A DNA stretch of 64,000 bases from Anaerotruncus sp. (lineage in GTDB: Bacteria > Bacillota > Clostridia > Oscillospirales > Acutalibacteraceae): positions 1,587,501 to 1,651,500 of the forward strand of contig CP091724.1 of NCBI GenBank assembly GCA_022009795.1, given 5' to 3'. Position 1 is the stretch's first letter; every line of letters starts with the position of its first letter. The position numbers and the translations under genes are program-made. Shown here in pieces: positions 23,906 through 32,729 of the stretch. The notes beneath the pieces were generated by a model that searched no databases, was not told where the DNA came from, and worked only from the letters and a program-made list of their open reading frames with translations.

Positions 23906-23916
23906 CCACAGGCGAA

Positions 23917-24879
23917 TTACTCTTCGCCGTTGTTGCTATTCACTTCGATTTTGCCGAATTTGGTAAAATCCTTGGGAAGGGGAGCAGCTTTTTTTGCAGC
24001 CGGTCTGCCGTTATCGGAATAAGACCTTCTGCCGCCGCGATCGGAGCGGAAGCGAACGCCGCCCTCAGGCTGAAGCATAACTTTTCTGTCCTGCCCATAG
24101 CCAACGGAAATTGATTCAACACCCTCAATTTCCTGAACGGTGGTGTGAATAATTCTTCTTTCATATGGGTTCATCGGCTCAAAGGTGTATCTTCTGCCGC
24201 TTCTTGCCACATAATCAGCTTCTTTGCGCGCAAGGTGCTTCAGGGTTTCAACTCTTTTTTCGCGGTAATCGCCAACGTTGATAACCACTCTGATATATCT
24301 GCCGCAAAGCTTTTTAACATAAAGGCTTGTAAGATATTGAAGCGAATCAAGCGTTTCGCCTCTTCTGCCGATGATGATGCCGTAATCGTCGCAATCAACG
24401 GTCAGCTCAAGCACGCCGTCCTTAACCTCGCCGGTAATCTTGGCGTCTGCAACCTTAAAGCCGTCAATAATTGTTTTAAGGTAATCGCCGGCTTTTGAAA
24501 CTGTTTCGGCGGAAACCTCAATCGGCTCCGACTCCGCTTCCGGCTTTGCCGGGCGTTCTGCCTTGGCGGGGCGTTCCTGCACTGCGGGGCGCTCTGCCTT
24601 TTCGGCCTTATATTCCTTCTTTGGCTGGGGCTTTGCTTTTTTAGGCTGAGGCTTGCGGTCTTTCTTAACGATGATTTCGTAAGTAACCTTAACCTCGGCA
24701 TCGCTGCCGCCGAAGAGGCCTAAAATTTTCTTTTTCGGGAGGGCAATAACTTCTTCGTGAATATCTGCCGAAACAGGCTTGCCGAGTCCGTCCTTAGCAA
24801 GGGCGGCGGTGAGTCCTCTTACGGCGTCCGCCGCAGCGTCTTCACGGGTTTTGCCGTGCCCGATATACTCGTATTTCAT
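23917..24879 (-). CDS. jag: RNA-binding protein Jag/KhpB
   Basis: Intact 320-residue protein. Seen: Jag_N domain (MKYEYIGHGKTREDAAADAV to about 65), a long Lys/Pro/Glu-rich linker (about 75-125), a KH domain with IIIGRRGETLDSLQYL and an R3H domain ending FEPMNPYERRIIHTTVQ. The C-terminal tail is Arg/Gly-rich. Jag/KhpB proteins bind RNA and influence cell elongation and division in Firmicutes. Position next to yidC matches the conserved gene order. Confidence 0.93.
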   Translation of the reverse strand: MKYEYIGHGKTREDAAADAVRGLTAALAKDGLGKPVSADIHEEVIALPKKKILGLFGGSDAEVKVTYEIIVKKDRKPQPKKAKPQPKKEYKAEKAERPAVQERPAKAERPAKPEAESEPIEVSAETVSKAGDYLKTIIDGFKVADAKITGEVKDGVLELTVDCDDYGIIIGRRGETLDSLQYLTSLYVKKLCGRYIRVVINVGDYREKRVETLKHLARKEADYVARSGRRYTFEPMNPYERRIIHTTVQEIEGVESISVGYGQDRKVMLQPEGGVRFRSDRGGRRSYSDNGRPAAKKAAPLPKDFTKFGKIEVNSNNGEE

Positions 24880-24909
24880 ATAATCCTCCGATTATTTTGG
24901 TGTTAATGC

Positions 24910-25921
24910 TTATTGAGCCTTGGTTTTTTTAATATTCTTTTCCCTTGCCCTGCGCTGAATTGTGTTTTCAATCATATCGCGGGCCTGACTCTTTTTCGGC
25001 GGGAAAAACTTGGCAAGAAACAGCTGCTGCAAAATCGCAACAACATTGGATATGGTCCAATAAAAACCAACGGCTGCCGGCAGCTTAAACGCAATCCAGA
25101 ACGAGAATAAAGGCATCATAAGCATCATCGCCATCATGCTGCCCATTTGCTGAGCGGCGGCGGGGTTGCTTTTCTTTTGAATAAGCATGGAAACAACCGA
25201 AGAGCCTATTGATGTAACAAGTGACATAATCGGAATCAAAACAACGCTGCTTTTCCAAGAGGGGAGCACCGTCATATCCATATTGCCGATATACATTCCC
25301 TCGCGGAAGCTGTCTATCATAGCGGCCTTTTCCGCGGTAAACAGCTGAGGCCACTGCGATATAAAAGCATCTCTGTTTGCCGCCCAGTTTTCAAGAATGC
25401 CAAGCTGCAAATAGTTGCCCGTGTAGCCGAGTGTGTTTCTTAAATATTCGGTGATAGCTTCTTTAACAGAGCTGTCCGAAAAGCCGATTCCCAAAATGTA
25501 AGACAGGGGATAGTAGATTACACCAACGATACCCATAAGGAAAATCATTTGGAAAATCATCGGTCCGCAGCCCATAGACATGGGATTGTGGCCCTCTCTG
25601 GAATAAAGCTCCTGAGTTTCCTCGTTTACCTTCATTCTGTCTTTAGGGTCAGGGTATTTTTTTTGAATTTTTTGAATTTTCGGCTGCAATCTTGCGTTTT
25701 TGGCAGTGCTTTTTTGCTGGTGAATGTTAAGCGGCAGCAGCACAAGCCTTGTTATAACGGTGAAAACTATAATTGCAACGAAATATTCATTATTCATCAC
25801 GGAAAGCAAAAAGCTCCATGAATTTACCGAAAACCCAATAGAGCGGCTTAAAAATGCCGGTTCCCTCCGCTGCCATTTGCTTAGCAATCTTCAGCGTGGG
25901 TTGAAGTAATAAATCAAACAT
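24910..25921 (-). CDS. yidC: Membrane protein insertase YidC (frameshifted at 5' end)
   Basis: Inserts membrane proteins, with or without Sec. Seen: TVITRLVLLPLNIHQQKSTA (first helix and conserved cytoplasmic loop), QPKIQKIQKKYPDPKDRM, GCGPMIFQMIFLMG and two later helices, and a basic tail. Start ATG 25919-25921 (MFDLLLQPTLKIAKQ) behind GAGGAAACC. A T5 near codon 24 should be T4, giving GTGILSRSIGFSVNSWSF. Restored 336 residues. No lipobox is evident. Confidence 0.93.
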
Positions 25922-25953
25922 TTGGTTTCCTCATTATAATAATGATAAAAAGC

Positions 25954-26202
25954 TTATCGCTTTTTCTTGGGAGGAACGGGGTCGTATCCGCCTTTAAAAA
26001 ACGGATTGCATCGCAAAATTCGCCTTGCGGCAAGCAGGCTGCCTTTAAAAATGCCGTGCACCTCTATTGCCTCTATCGCATATTGCGAGCAGGTTGGGGT
26101 GTAGCGGCAGGCTCCGCCCGAAAATCTTGGGCTAAGGGTTGTTTGATAAGTTCTGATAAGAAAAAAATCATTGCCCTTTTTAATTAAATTTTTTTCATTC
26201 AA
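25954..26202 (-). CDS. yidD: Membrane protein insertion efficiency factor YidD
   Basis: Intact 82-residue protein with the family core [20 protein letters not shown] and [17 protein letters not shown]. Overlaps the end of rnpA by 4 bp (translational coupling). Confidence 0.95.
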   Translation of the reverse strand: MNEKNLIKKGNDFFLIRTYQTTLSPRFSGGACRYTPTCSQYAIEAIEVHGIFKGSLLAARRILRCNPFFKGGYDPVPPKKKR

Positions 26203-26529
26203 TCACACCAAGCTGAATAAGCTGCTTTTTCCATATCGGCAAGCACAGCCTGCATTTTAACCTCGCAGGTGCTTGTTCTGGCAACAAACACAATATCGCA
26301 GTTTGCGCAAATTCTGCCCTCAAGCTGCGAAAACGCCGCCCTGATAACGCGCCTTGCGCGGTTGCGGCGATAAGCCTTGCCGATTTTTTTGCCCGTTGTT
26401 ATTCCAACGCGCACTCCCGGCCGCTTGCATTTCATAACATATGTTACCAGGTTTTTGGAAGCGCTGCTTTTGCCCCTGTAATAAAGCCGGCGAAAATCCT
26501 TGTTTTCTTTCAGGGATTTGCTTTTTCAC
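26199..26529 (-). CDS. rnpA: Ribonuclease P protein component (frameshifted at 5' end)
   Basis: Protein subunit of RNase P. Seen: the RNR signature [15 protein letters not shown] and KKIGKA. GTG start 26527-26529; the fourth and fifth codons carry A5 where A4 restores [20 protein letters not shown]. Restored 109 residues. Lies between rpmH and yidD as usual in bacteria. Confidence 0.93.
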
Positions 26530-26592
26530 GAAACCATTCCTTTTACGCAGGCGTGCAAAATCAAAATTTTATCGCCCGCAAAATTGAAGAAA

Positions 26593-26729
26593 TCAGTATG
26601 AAAGCTTCTTTCTGCCCTTAGAACGGCGGCGAGCCAATACTTTTTCTTCCGTTTCTTGTGGACATTCTCTTTCTGAAACCGTGTTCCATCTTTGCATGTC
26701 TTTTTCTTCGGCTGAAATGTTCTTTTCAT
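26593..26729 (-). CDS. rpmH: 50S ribosomal protein L34 (two run-length errors)
   Basis: Essential 44-residue ribosomal protein. As written it reads MKRTFQPKKKTCKDGTRF and runs past its stop. Two A5 runs, each read as A4, give MKRTFQPKKRHAKMEHGF continuing to RRRSKGRKKLSY and a stop at 26593. That is the canonical L34 sequence, so the indels are almost certainly sequence errors. Confidence 0.95.
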
Positions 26730-26868
26730 TAAAATTCACTACCTTTCACAGACTAAACTTGTCTTAATCCTTATGTTCTCTGCACGGCATAGTGCAGGCA
26801 GTTACCAAAGATATCCCGCAGGCGGCAAAAAGCATATGCCTCGGTTTTATCTGCATTAGTGTAAAAAT

Positions 26869-26898
26869 ATTATATATTAAAATAACCGAGCTTGTCAA
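26869..26898 (-). promoter_or_regulatory. Promoter of the rpmH-rnpA-yidD-yidC-jag group
   Basis: Consensus TTGACA (26893-26898), 18-bp spacer, TATAAT (26869-26874). Implies a leader of about 135 nt before rpmH. Confidence 0.8.
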
Positions 26899-27001
26899 CT
26901 AAAAAAATAATAAATCTTGTTTTTTTATTAAAAATTATATATTATAATAACACTATATTTTTGTGGGCAGTGCGCGCAGGCACAACAAGATTGCCGCCTT
27001 T

Positions 27002-27046
27002 GGGGCACACTCCATAAAGAAGAATATGGTTTATGGAGTGCGTCCC
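27002..27046. repeat. Short palindromic relic of the MITE-like element
   Basis: Two inverted copies of the element end face each other. The left half (27002-27029) matches the right terminal repeat of the 32.4 kb element at 26 of 28 positions. It looks like an internally deleted copy. Confidence 0.6.
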
Positions 27047-27127
27047 TTTCGGCGAAATTATTATTAAATTCTTATCAATTATTCGGCGCGCCGGCCGCAC
27101 ACATTCTTTTTTTGCGAGGTTAAATTT

Positions 27128-27839
27128 ATGATTTGCATTATAGGCGCCATGGATGTGGAAATAAACAGCGTTAAAAGCAGAATCGAAAATCCCGTTGCGG
27201 CAAAAATTGCGGGGGTTGATTTTGTTTGCGGCGAAATAAACGGCTGCACGGTTTGCGCCGCGCAATGCGGCCCCGGCAAAATCAACGCCGCTCTCTGCGC
27301 TCAGATTATGGCGGATCGCTTTGATGCGGATGAAATTATAAATATCGGCGTGGGCTGCTCTCTTTCGCCGGATGTGGCAATCAAAAATATTGTTGTGGCA
27401 AGCGATGTTTGCCAATATGATATCGACATAACCGCGCTCGGCGAGCCGAGGGGATATATAAACGGCTTAAACACAATCAAAATCCCCACCAACCACGCAA
27501 TTTCCGAAAAGCTTTCGCAAATCGCAATCGCCTCGGGCGAAAGAGTTCACCGCGGCACAGTCGCCAGCGGAGACACTTTTATTGCCTCTCCCGAATTAAA
27601 AAGCGGAAATTGCTTCAAGCTTCGGCGCAATCTGCGGCGAAATGGAGGGCGGCGCAATCGGCCAGGTTGCCGCCGCAAACAAAATTCCGTTTGCCGTGCT
27701 TCGCTCCGTCAGCGACGGGGGCGATGCTTCCGCCGCCATGGATTATCCCACCTTTAAGCAAATCGCCGCCGAAAAATCCACTGCAATTATATTGAAATAT
27801 ATTGAATCCAAAAAAATGCAGCTTGAGCTTGATTGTTAA
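27128..27839 (+). CDS. mtnN: 5'-methylthioadenosine/S-adenosylhomocysteine nucleosidase family (frameshifted)
   Basis: Cleaves MTA/SAH in the methyl cycle. Seen: IGAMDVEINSVKSRI, AAQCGPGKINAAL, NIGVGCSL, ASGDTFIASPE, and after the break CGEMEGGAIGQVA with the substrate-binding MEG and SDGGDASA with the catalytic Asp. An A5 near 27600 should be A4 (ELKAEIASSFGAICGEMEG). Restored 236 residues. CGAGG precedes the start. It fits with metH and SAM recycling elsewhere in the window. Confidence 0.88.
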
Positions 27840-27900
27840 TGATTTGCGAAGCAAATTACATCGGCACGGAGTTTTTTTCAACGCGGGGAAAGCGAAATAT

Positions 27901-27924
27901 AAAAAAAGAGCGGCAAAGCCGCTC
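27901..27924 (-). terminator. Terminator of the XRE regulator gene
   Basis: Perfect 7-bp stem GAGCGGC/GCCGCTC with a 3-nt loop, followed by TTTTTTT on the minus strand. Confidence 0.85.
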
Positions 27925-27965
27925 CTAAACAATTCATTATAAATATGAAAAATCAAGCCGCGCAA

Positions 27966-28613
27966 TCACTCTGTGATAAACGCATTCATTATGTATTCCT
28001 CGGCCTCGCTTATCATTTTCGCAAGGGCGTTTTTCATCCATCGAGGCACTGTCTGCGCCGAAGCGTGATTTATCCTCAATAAATGCAAAGCGCGAATCAA
28101 GCACGGCAATCGCAGCACTCGCAAGCTCGTGGCCGAGATTGTAATCAAGCTTGAACATATCGCTTGAAAGCAGGCCGGCCTTTGCCAGGGTAAGCGCGCC
28201 TCTGTAAATGCAAAGCATATAATATGCATGCAAATAATTTGCAATCGTTTTATCCGTTGCGGAAGAAGTGGCAAGGTCTATCAAAATTTTTTTGTGCTTT
28301 GCGAAAGCGTATTCAGCGAAACGCCGTCGGAATCGTCGCCGGAAAGCTTGTCAAAATAATCCTCGTCAATCCCGTATCTGCTTTTTGAAACGCCGAGCAA
28401 ATAATCGGTGGTAACGCCGTAATATTCGCTGCATTTGATAACGAAATCAAGCCCGCACTCGCGGATTCCTTTTTCGTAGTGGCTAAGCAGAGCCTGACTT
28501 ATTCCCAAATCCGCCGCGGCTTTTTTTTGGCTGCTGCCCCTCTCTTTTCTGAGCTGGGAAAGCACCGTTGCAAATTTGGATTTTTTTTCGTTTGTATCTT
28601 TATTATCAGCCAT
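27966..28613 (-). CDS. XRE-family HTH transcriptional regulator (frameshifted)
   Basis: Seen: an N-terminal helix-turn-helix (KFATVLSQLRKERGSSQKKA, DLGISQALLSHYEKGIRE) of the SinR/Xre type, then an uncharacterised helical C-terminal part. An A7 near 28290 (A5 restores STKILIDLATSSATDK) and an A3 near 28070 (A2 restores EDNHASAQTVPRWMKN) bring the stop to 27966, just before a terminator. Restored 214 residues. Transcribed away from the phosphatase-like gene; its target is unknown. Confidence 0.75.
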
Positions 28614-28807
28614 TATAATATCCTTTCACCGCCGGGAGTGCGGCTTTGATTACCCCTTAATCGTTCTCTTTATACCGTCAGTAATTATACTGCTTGTATT
28701 GCCGTTTGTAAAAGAGTAAATTTTAAATGTAAACAATTTGTAATTATTCGCCCGTAAAGCCTTGCTTACGGCTCTTTTTCGGGCTAAATTTTTGGAGTGA
28801 TAAAAAA

Positions 28808-29437
28808 ATGAAAAACCTTTTACCGTTTATCTATATCGCCACGGAATCACAAAAAGGAAATCTAAACGCACAGTATATTGGGCACACAGATCTTCCGCTA
28901 ACAAGCGATAGTGTTTTGCAGCTCAGAAACATCAAAGCCCGCTGCCATTATCCGGATGTGAGCGCAGTGTTCACCTCGCCGCTGAAGCGCAGTTTGGATT
29001 CGGCAAACATTATGTTTCCCAAAAATAACCCGCTTGTAATAAATGAGCTTATCGAATATGATTTCGGCGAATTTGAGGGGCTGACCGCCGAGGAATTAAA
29101 GGATAACGATGATTTTAAAGCATGGATGCAGGGCGATATGAATTCGCGCCCGCCCTTCGGCGAAAGCAATGCCGAATTTATCCATCGCGTTTGCTCCGCT
29201 TTTGAAAAAATTGTGGACGGACTTATCAAAACCCAAACCGAAACCGCCGCAATCGTTTGCCACGCCGGTGTGCTGATGACGATTCTTTCGTGCTACGGCT
29301 TGCCGGAGGCACCGATGGCTCATTGGCAAATGGATCCGGGCTACGGCTTTAAGTTGCGCATAACTCCCTCGCTTTGGATGCGCGCAAATAAGCTTGAGGT
29401 TGCCGACACCGCCCCCGTTCCCGCAAAAGAGGATTGA
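28808..29437 (+). CDS. Histidine-phosphatase superfamily protein lacking the RHG motif
   Basis: 209 residues with the phosphoglycerate-mutase-like fold: VFTSPLKRSLDSANIM (SPLxR), EYDFGEFEGL, and IVCHAGVLMTIL containing the second catalytic His. The first motif, normally RHGETxxN, reads ATESQKGN at residues 11-18, so the phospho-accepting His is Thr. The reading frame is intact through this part and no nearby run can restore RHG. Probably a pseudoenzyme or one with altered chemistry. Divergent from the XRE regulator. Confidence 0.75.
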   Translation: MKNLLPFIYIATESQKGNLNAQYIGHTDLPLTSDSVLQLRNIKARCHYPDVSAVFTSPLKRSLDSANIMFPKNNPLVINELIEYDFGEFEGLTAEELKDNDDFKAWMQGDMNSRPPFGESNAEFIHRVCSAFEKIVDGLIKTQTETAAIVCHAGVLMTILSCYGLPEAPMAHWQMDPGYGFKLRITPSLWMRANKLEVADTAPVPAKED

Positions 29438-29580
29438 TTTTTTAAGAAGTGTTATTTTGGGGAAAAAAGAAACAATCGGAATGCCTTTTGTGATTTGAAA
29501 AAGCAAATTACATCGGCAAAAAAATTTTTGTTTCGATGCGGTGGAAGGCTAACTTTTCACACTGAAATTCAAATCGCAAC

Positions 29581-29609
29581 AAAAAGGACGGAAGTTGATT
29601 CCGTCCTTT
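29581..29609. terminator. Bidirectional terminator between the phosphatase-like gene and mgtC
   Basis: 11-bp perfect stem (29583-29593 with 29599-29609), 5-nt loop, T-run on the minus strand. Confidence 0.8.
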
Positions 29610-29633
29610 AAATTTTATATCCTATATGCAAAA

Positions 29634-30356
29634 TCAAGCGTTAATATGCTTCCAGCCTGTTGAAATAATATCCTCGTGCTTGCCCACATGGGTGATAATG
29701 TGCTCAACAAGCTCGTTGTTTTTTGTTTTGGTGGAAAGCTCGGCGCGGATTTTAACATTGCCGCCGTCCACATCATTCATTTCAAGGTTGCGAAGCAAAA
29801 TATTGTCAAGCTCGCGCAGATATTCGATAATGTTTTTCTTGATTTCATCCGCATTTTCTTCTGAGCACACAATCGAAATTCTGTAATAAGTTTCCTGCTT
29901 GCTTGATTTTTGCTTATCGTATTCCTGCTTTTTCGTTATCCATTCGGTTATCGGGTGAATAATAAGGTGGGAAATAACTATCGTGAGCGCCACCATTGCG
30001 GCATACCACGGCTTATCAAGGCTGCAAAGAATGCCGACGGCCGCCGAAGCCCAAATGGAAGCGGCTGTGTTTACACCTTTAATTTTTGTGCCGTCGCTGA
30101 TGATAACGCCGGCGCCAAGGAAGCCTATGCCGGAAACGATTTGCGCGGCAACGCGCGTAACATCGGCGTTCATCTGCCTTGTTGAGGCAAGAAACGAAAA
30201 CGATGTAAACGCAAATGCTCCCACGCAAACTATAACATTTGTTAAAATACCCGTTCTGTGCTTTGTGAGCTGCCTTTCGGAACCCATTACAATACCCAAA
30301 GCCACAGCAATGGCAAGCCTAATACCAAATCCCAAAGGGGTAGTGATCGCAGGCAT
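29634..30356 (-). CDS. MgtC/SapB family membrane protein
   Basis: Intact 240 residues. Seen: four or so N-terminal membrane helices with the family motifs GSERQLTKHRTG, GIGFLGAGVIISDG and NTAASIWASAAVGIL, then a soluble C-terminal ACT-like region. MgtC proteins modulate magnesium and phosphate homeostasis and F-type ATPase in some bacteria; here the role is unproven. Starts 22 bp after the restored stop of the LCP gene, so probably the same operon. Confidence 0.88.
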   Translation of the reverse strand: MPAITTPLGFGIRLAIAVALGIVMGSERQLTKHRTGILTNVIVCVGAFAFTSFSFLASTRQMNADVTRVAAQIVSGIGFLGAGVIISDGTKIKGVNTAASIWASAAVGILCSLDKPWYAAMVALTIVISHLIIHPITEWITKKQEYDKQKSSKQETYYRISIVCSEENADEIKKNIIEYLRELDNILLRNLEMNDVDGGNVKIRAELSTKTKNNELVEHIITHVGKHEDIISTGWKHINA

Positions 30357-30378
30357 TTAAATCTGCTCCTTTATAATA

Positions 30379-31838
30379 TTATAAGCTGAATGATATTTCG
30401 GAGAAATTCGGCCTTTTTTCAGCCAACACAATATTTGTTTTTTTCCGTAAATTTCCTGCTGCATAAGCTGTGCGCTGAGCGGAAAATCAACCTTCCAAAG
30501 CCAAACTCCGCTGAATGTGCCGCCCTTGCAGGTTGTGATAACGCCGCCGTTTTCATCCGTTGAATTTTCGGGCACGGTTTGCGTTGCCGTTTGGAAGTTG
30601 AGCCAGCCGTGCTTTAATGCATAGGAGGAAATATCAACAACCTCCGTTTTTGAAAATCCCGTTTTAACATAGGGAAGCAGGCTGTTTGCAACCTCAAGCG
30701 CCTTAACGCTTGACGCGCCCTTCATTTTTTCAAACACCTGCAAAAGCACTGTTTTTTGCCTGTCTGCTCTGGCGTTATCGGAATCTATTTTTCTGATTCG
30801 GCAATAAGCAAGTGCCTGTGCGCCGTCCAAATCCACAAGACCCGGTTCTGCATCAATCGTTACATGGCCGTATCTCTTTTGGTGATTGTTTACTTCGTTA
30901 ATCTCGGCCTTGGTAAGTTCAACCGTAACGCCCCCCAGCTTATCAATAATTTTTTCAAAGCTGTTAAAGTTTACGATAACATAGTTGTCAATATTCACCT
31001 TATATGTGTTTTCAATGCATCTGATATAGCAATCTATTCCGCCTACAGACATTGATTCGTTTATTTTGCCGTATTTGCCCGTTGTGGGATCACCCTCTTT
31101 AACCTCATAATAGCAATATGCATCGCGCAAAATAGAGGTGAGTGTGATTTTATTTGTGTCTGTGTTTATGCTTGCAATAATTGCGGAATCGGCGCGGGTG
31201 CCGTCCTCGGCAATATCGTCCTCTCTTGTGTCCTCACCGATAAGCAGCACATTGAGCACATGGGTTGAAGATGCGGGCTTGCCGTTGTAATACCATGTTT
31301 TCACCATATTTTTGTATGACGAAATATCGGCTCTGCCGTTTTCATAGATCGGGTCGAATTGCTCGCTCAGCACATCCATACCGCTCCATTCGTTGATGGT
31401 GTCGGTTTTTTCTCCGCTGTTGTCGGTTGCATTGTCAAGCGCACGGTTCAAATAAAAATATATGCCGCCGCAGGTGCCCGCAATCAAAACGGCAATTGCC
31501 ACAATTATGCTGATTATGATTTTTGCCTTTTTGCTCTTTTTCTTTTTGCCTTTTTTATCGGCCTTTTTGCCGCGCTTTGTTTCCTGCGCGGGGGCAAATT
31601 GCAAAATATCTATCTCGCCGGCGTCGTTTTTATCGGCTTTAACAAGCGGTTCATCAAGCGCCGCATCAATCGGCGGCACGCTTTCTGCCGCTTTTTTTAT
31701 GGGCTTTTCCGCATTTTCGGGCATTTCTTCCTGCTCTGCCGTTGCCTTTTGCTCGCTTTCCGGCTCTTTTTCCGTTTGCGCGATTTCTGCCGAATCGCTC
31801 GCTTTTTTTCCTTTTAAATCGGCTTTATTTTTCTTCAT
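30379..31838 (-). CDS. LytR-CpsA-Psr family cell-wall glycopolymer ligase (frameshifted at 3' end)
   Basis: Attaches glycopolymers from lipid carriers to peptidoglycan. Seen: acidic/Lys-rich cytoplasmic N terminus (1-100), one membrane helix IIISIIVAIAVLIAG (about 107-121), then the LCP domain with LLIGEDTREDD, TLTSILRDAYCYYE (catalytic Arg and Asp), YVIVNFNSFEKIIDKLGGV and YCRIRKIDSDNARADRQ. An A7 near 30440 (A5 restores EIYGKTNIVLAEKRPNF) gives 485 residues and a stop at 30379. Its ATG overlaps the stop of the small upstream gene. Confidence 0.9.
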
Positions 31839-32042
31839 GCTTTTTCTGTTTCGGCCTCTGCCGTTTTTTTCGCCGGCTTATCTTCGGCTTTTGGCTTCTT
31901 GCGCCTTTTTCCGCCGCGATAAAATCCGCTTCTGCCGCTACGCCGCTGCTTTTTGTTTGCCTTAACGATTTCCTCGTTTTTCAATTCTGCGTTTTCTTAC
32001 TTCCTTAAGTATTTCGTCAACATCATAAGAAGAATTCGGCAA
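31835..32042 (-). CDS. Small basic hypothetical protein (68 aa, frameshifted)
   Basis: Restored sequence begins M(TTG)PNSSYDVDEILKEVRKRR and continues with a Lys/Arg-rich tail (SGFYRGGKRRKKPKAED). AGGAG lies 9 nt before the TTG start at 32040-32042. One A5 (A4 restores RRIENEEIVKANKK) makes the 208-bp span fit 69 codons. The stop TGA overlaps the ATG of the LCP gene (ATGA type), implying coupled translation. I do not recognise a family beyond similarity to short Clostridial DVDxIL proteins; function unknown. Confidence 0.6.
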
Positions 32043-32148
32043 TATCGGTCACTCCTCTTTCATTATTATTCGGCAGTTTCCGCCGAAATCGGGCAAGTCC
32101 TCTGCTTTTTCCGCAAAAAAGCACTCTGCCCGAAAATAACACGGAAAC

Positions 32149-32177
32149 ATTATATAACATTTTGCCGTTTATTTCAA
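32149..32177 (-). promoter_or_regulatory. Promoter of the small-protein/LCP/mgtC operon
   Basis: TTGAAA (32172-32177), 17-bp spacer, TATAAT (32149-32154). Confidence 0.7.
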
Positions 32178-32401
32178 TAAAAAACGCTTAATTAACACTT
32201 TGTTAAGAAAAAGGAAGCCTTCCCTTGGGCGAAGGTTTAAAATTTAAGATGCTTTTTCGGCTTTTTGCGGCAAAGCAGCATTATGTTAAAAAAATTAAGC
32301 CTTTCCGCTAGAAAAAAAGCCAAAAAAAGGTTTTTGCATACATCGGCACTGTTCGCCGTTGCATAAAAAAATATTAAAAATTTAACCTAAATCAATAAAA
32401 A
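32178..32401. other. AT-rich intergenic stretch
   Basis: No gene seen. Contains imperfect inverted repeats (for example around 32332-32371) without a convincing terminator. Confidence 0.4.
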
Positions 32402-32710
32402 AACGGAGCAGGAAGGGGCGCACTCCGTAAAGAATAATTGCTCAATAAATCAAATAAATGGCAAAAATACTGCGTTACAATTGCAGTGAAGGCGGCAGCC
32501 TGCTATGCAATTCATGCCTTGCCTTTTATCCGTTTCTTTGATTTTTTTGAGTGCAAAGCAGTTTAAGCGAACTGATTTTTGTTCGTGGTGCATTAACAAA
32601 AATCTGCCAATACTTGCGTATTGGCAGATTTTTAATAGTGCAACGGGCAAAACTCAGAAAGCTTAAACCACATTCTTCTTTATGAAGTGTGCCCCAAATT
32701 CTGCTCCGTT
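32402..32710. mobile_element. MITE-like nonautonomous element
   Basis: 309 bp bounded by imperfect terminal inverted repeats of about 40 bp: both ends start AACGGAGCAG and share GGGGC-CACT and TAAAGAA blocks. No coding capacity. A relic of the ends lies at 27002-27046, and a diverged copy of the inner left part at 45911-46028. It sits 20 bp beyond the gyrA stop. No transposase in the window shows matching ends. Confidence 0.65.
32598..32633. terminator. Perfect 16-bp hairpin inside the MITE-like element
   Basis: AAAAATCTGCCAATAC and its exact complement with a TTGC loop, A-run before and T-run after, so it could terminate transcription in both directions, including from gyrA. Confidence 0.65.
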
Positions 32711-32729
32711 AAAACATATAAAGTTTAGC

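Noticed and set aside
32402..32710. An insertion sequence with transposase
   Set aside because: The element is only 309 bp with no coding capacity; it can at most be a nonautonomous element.
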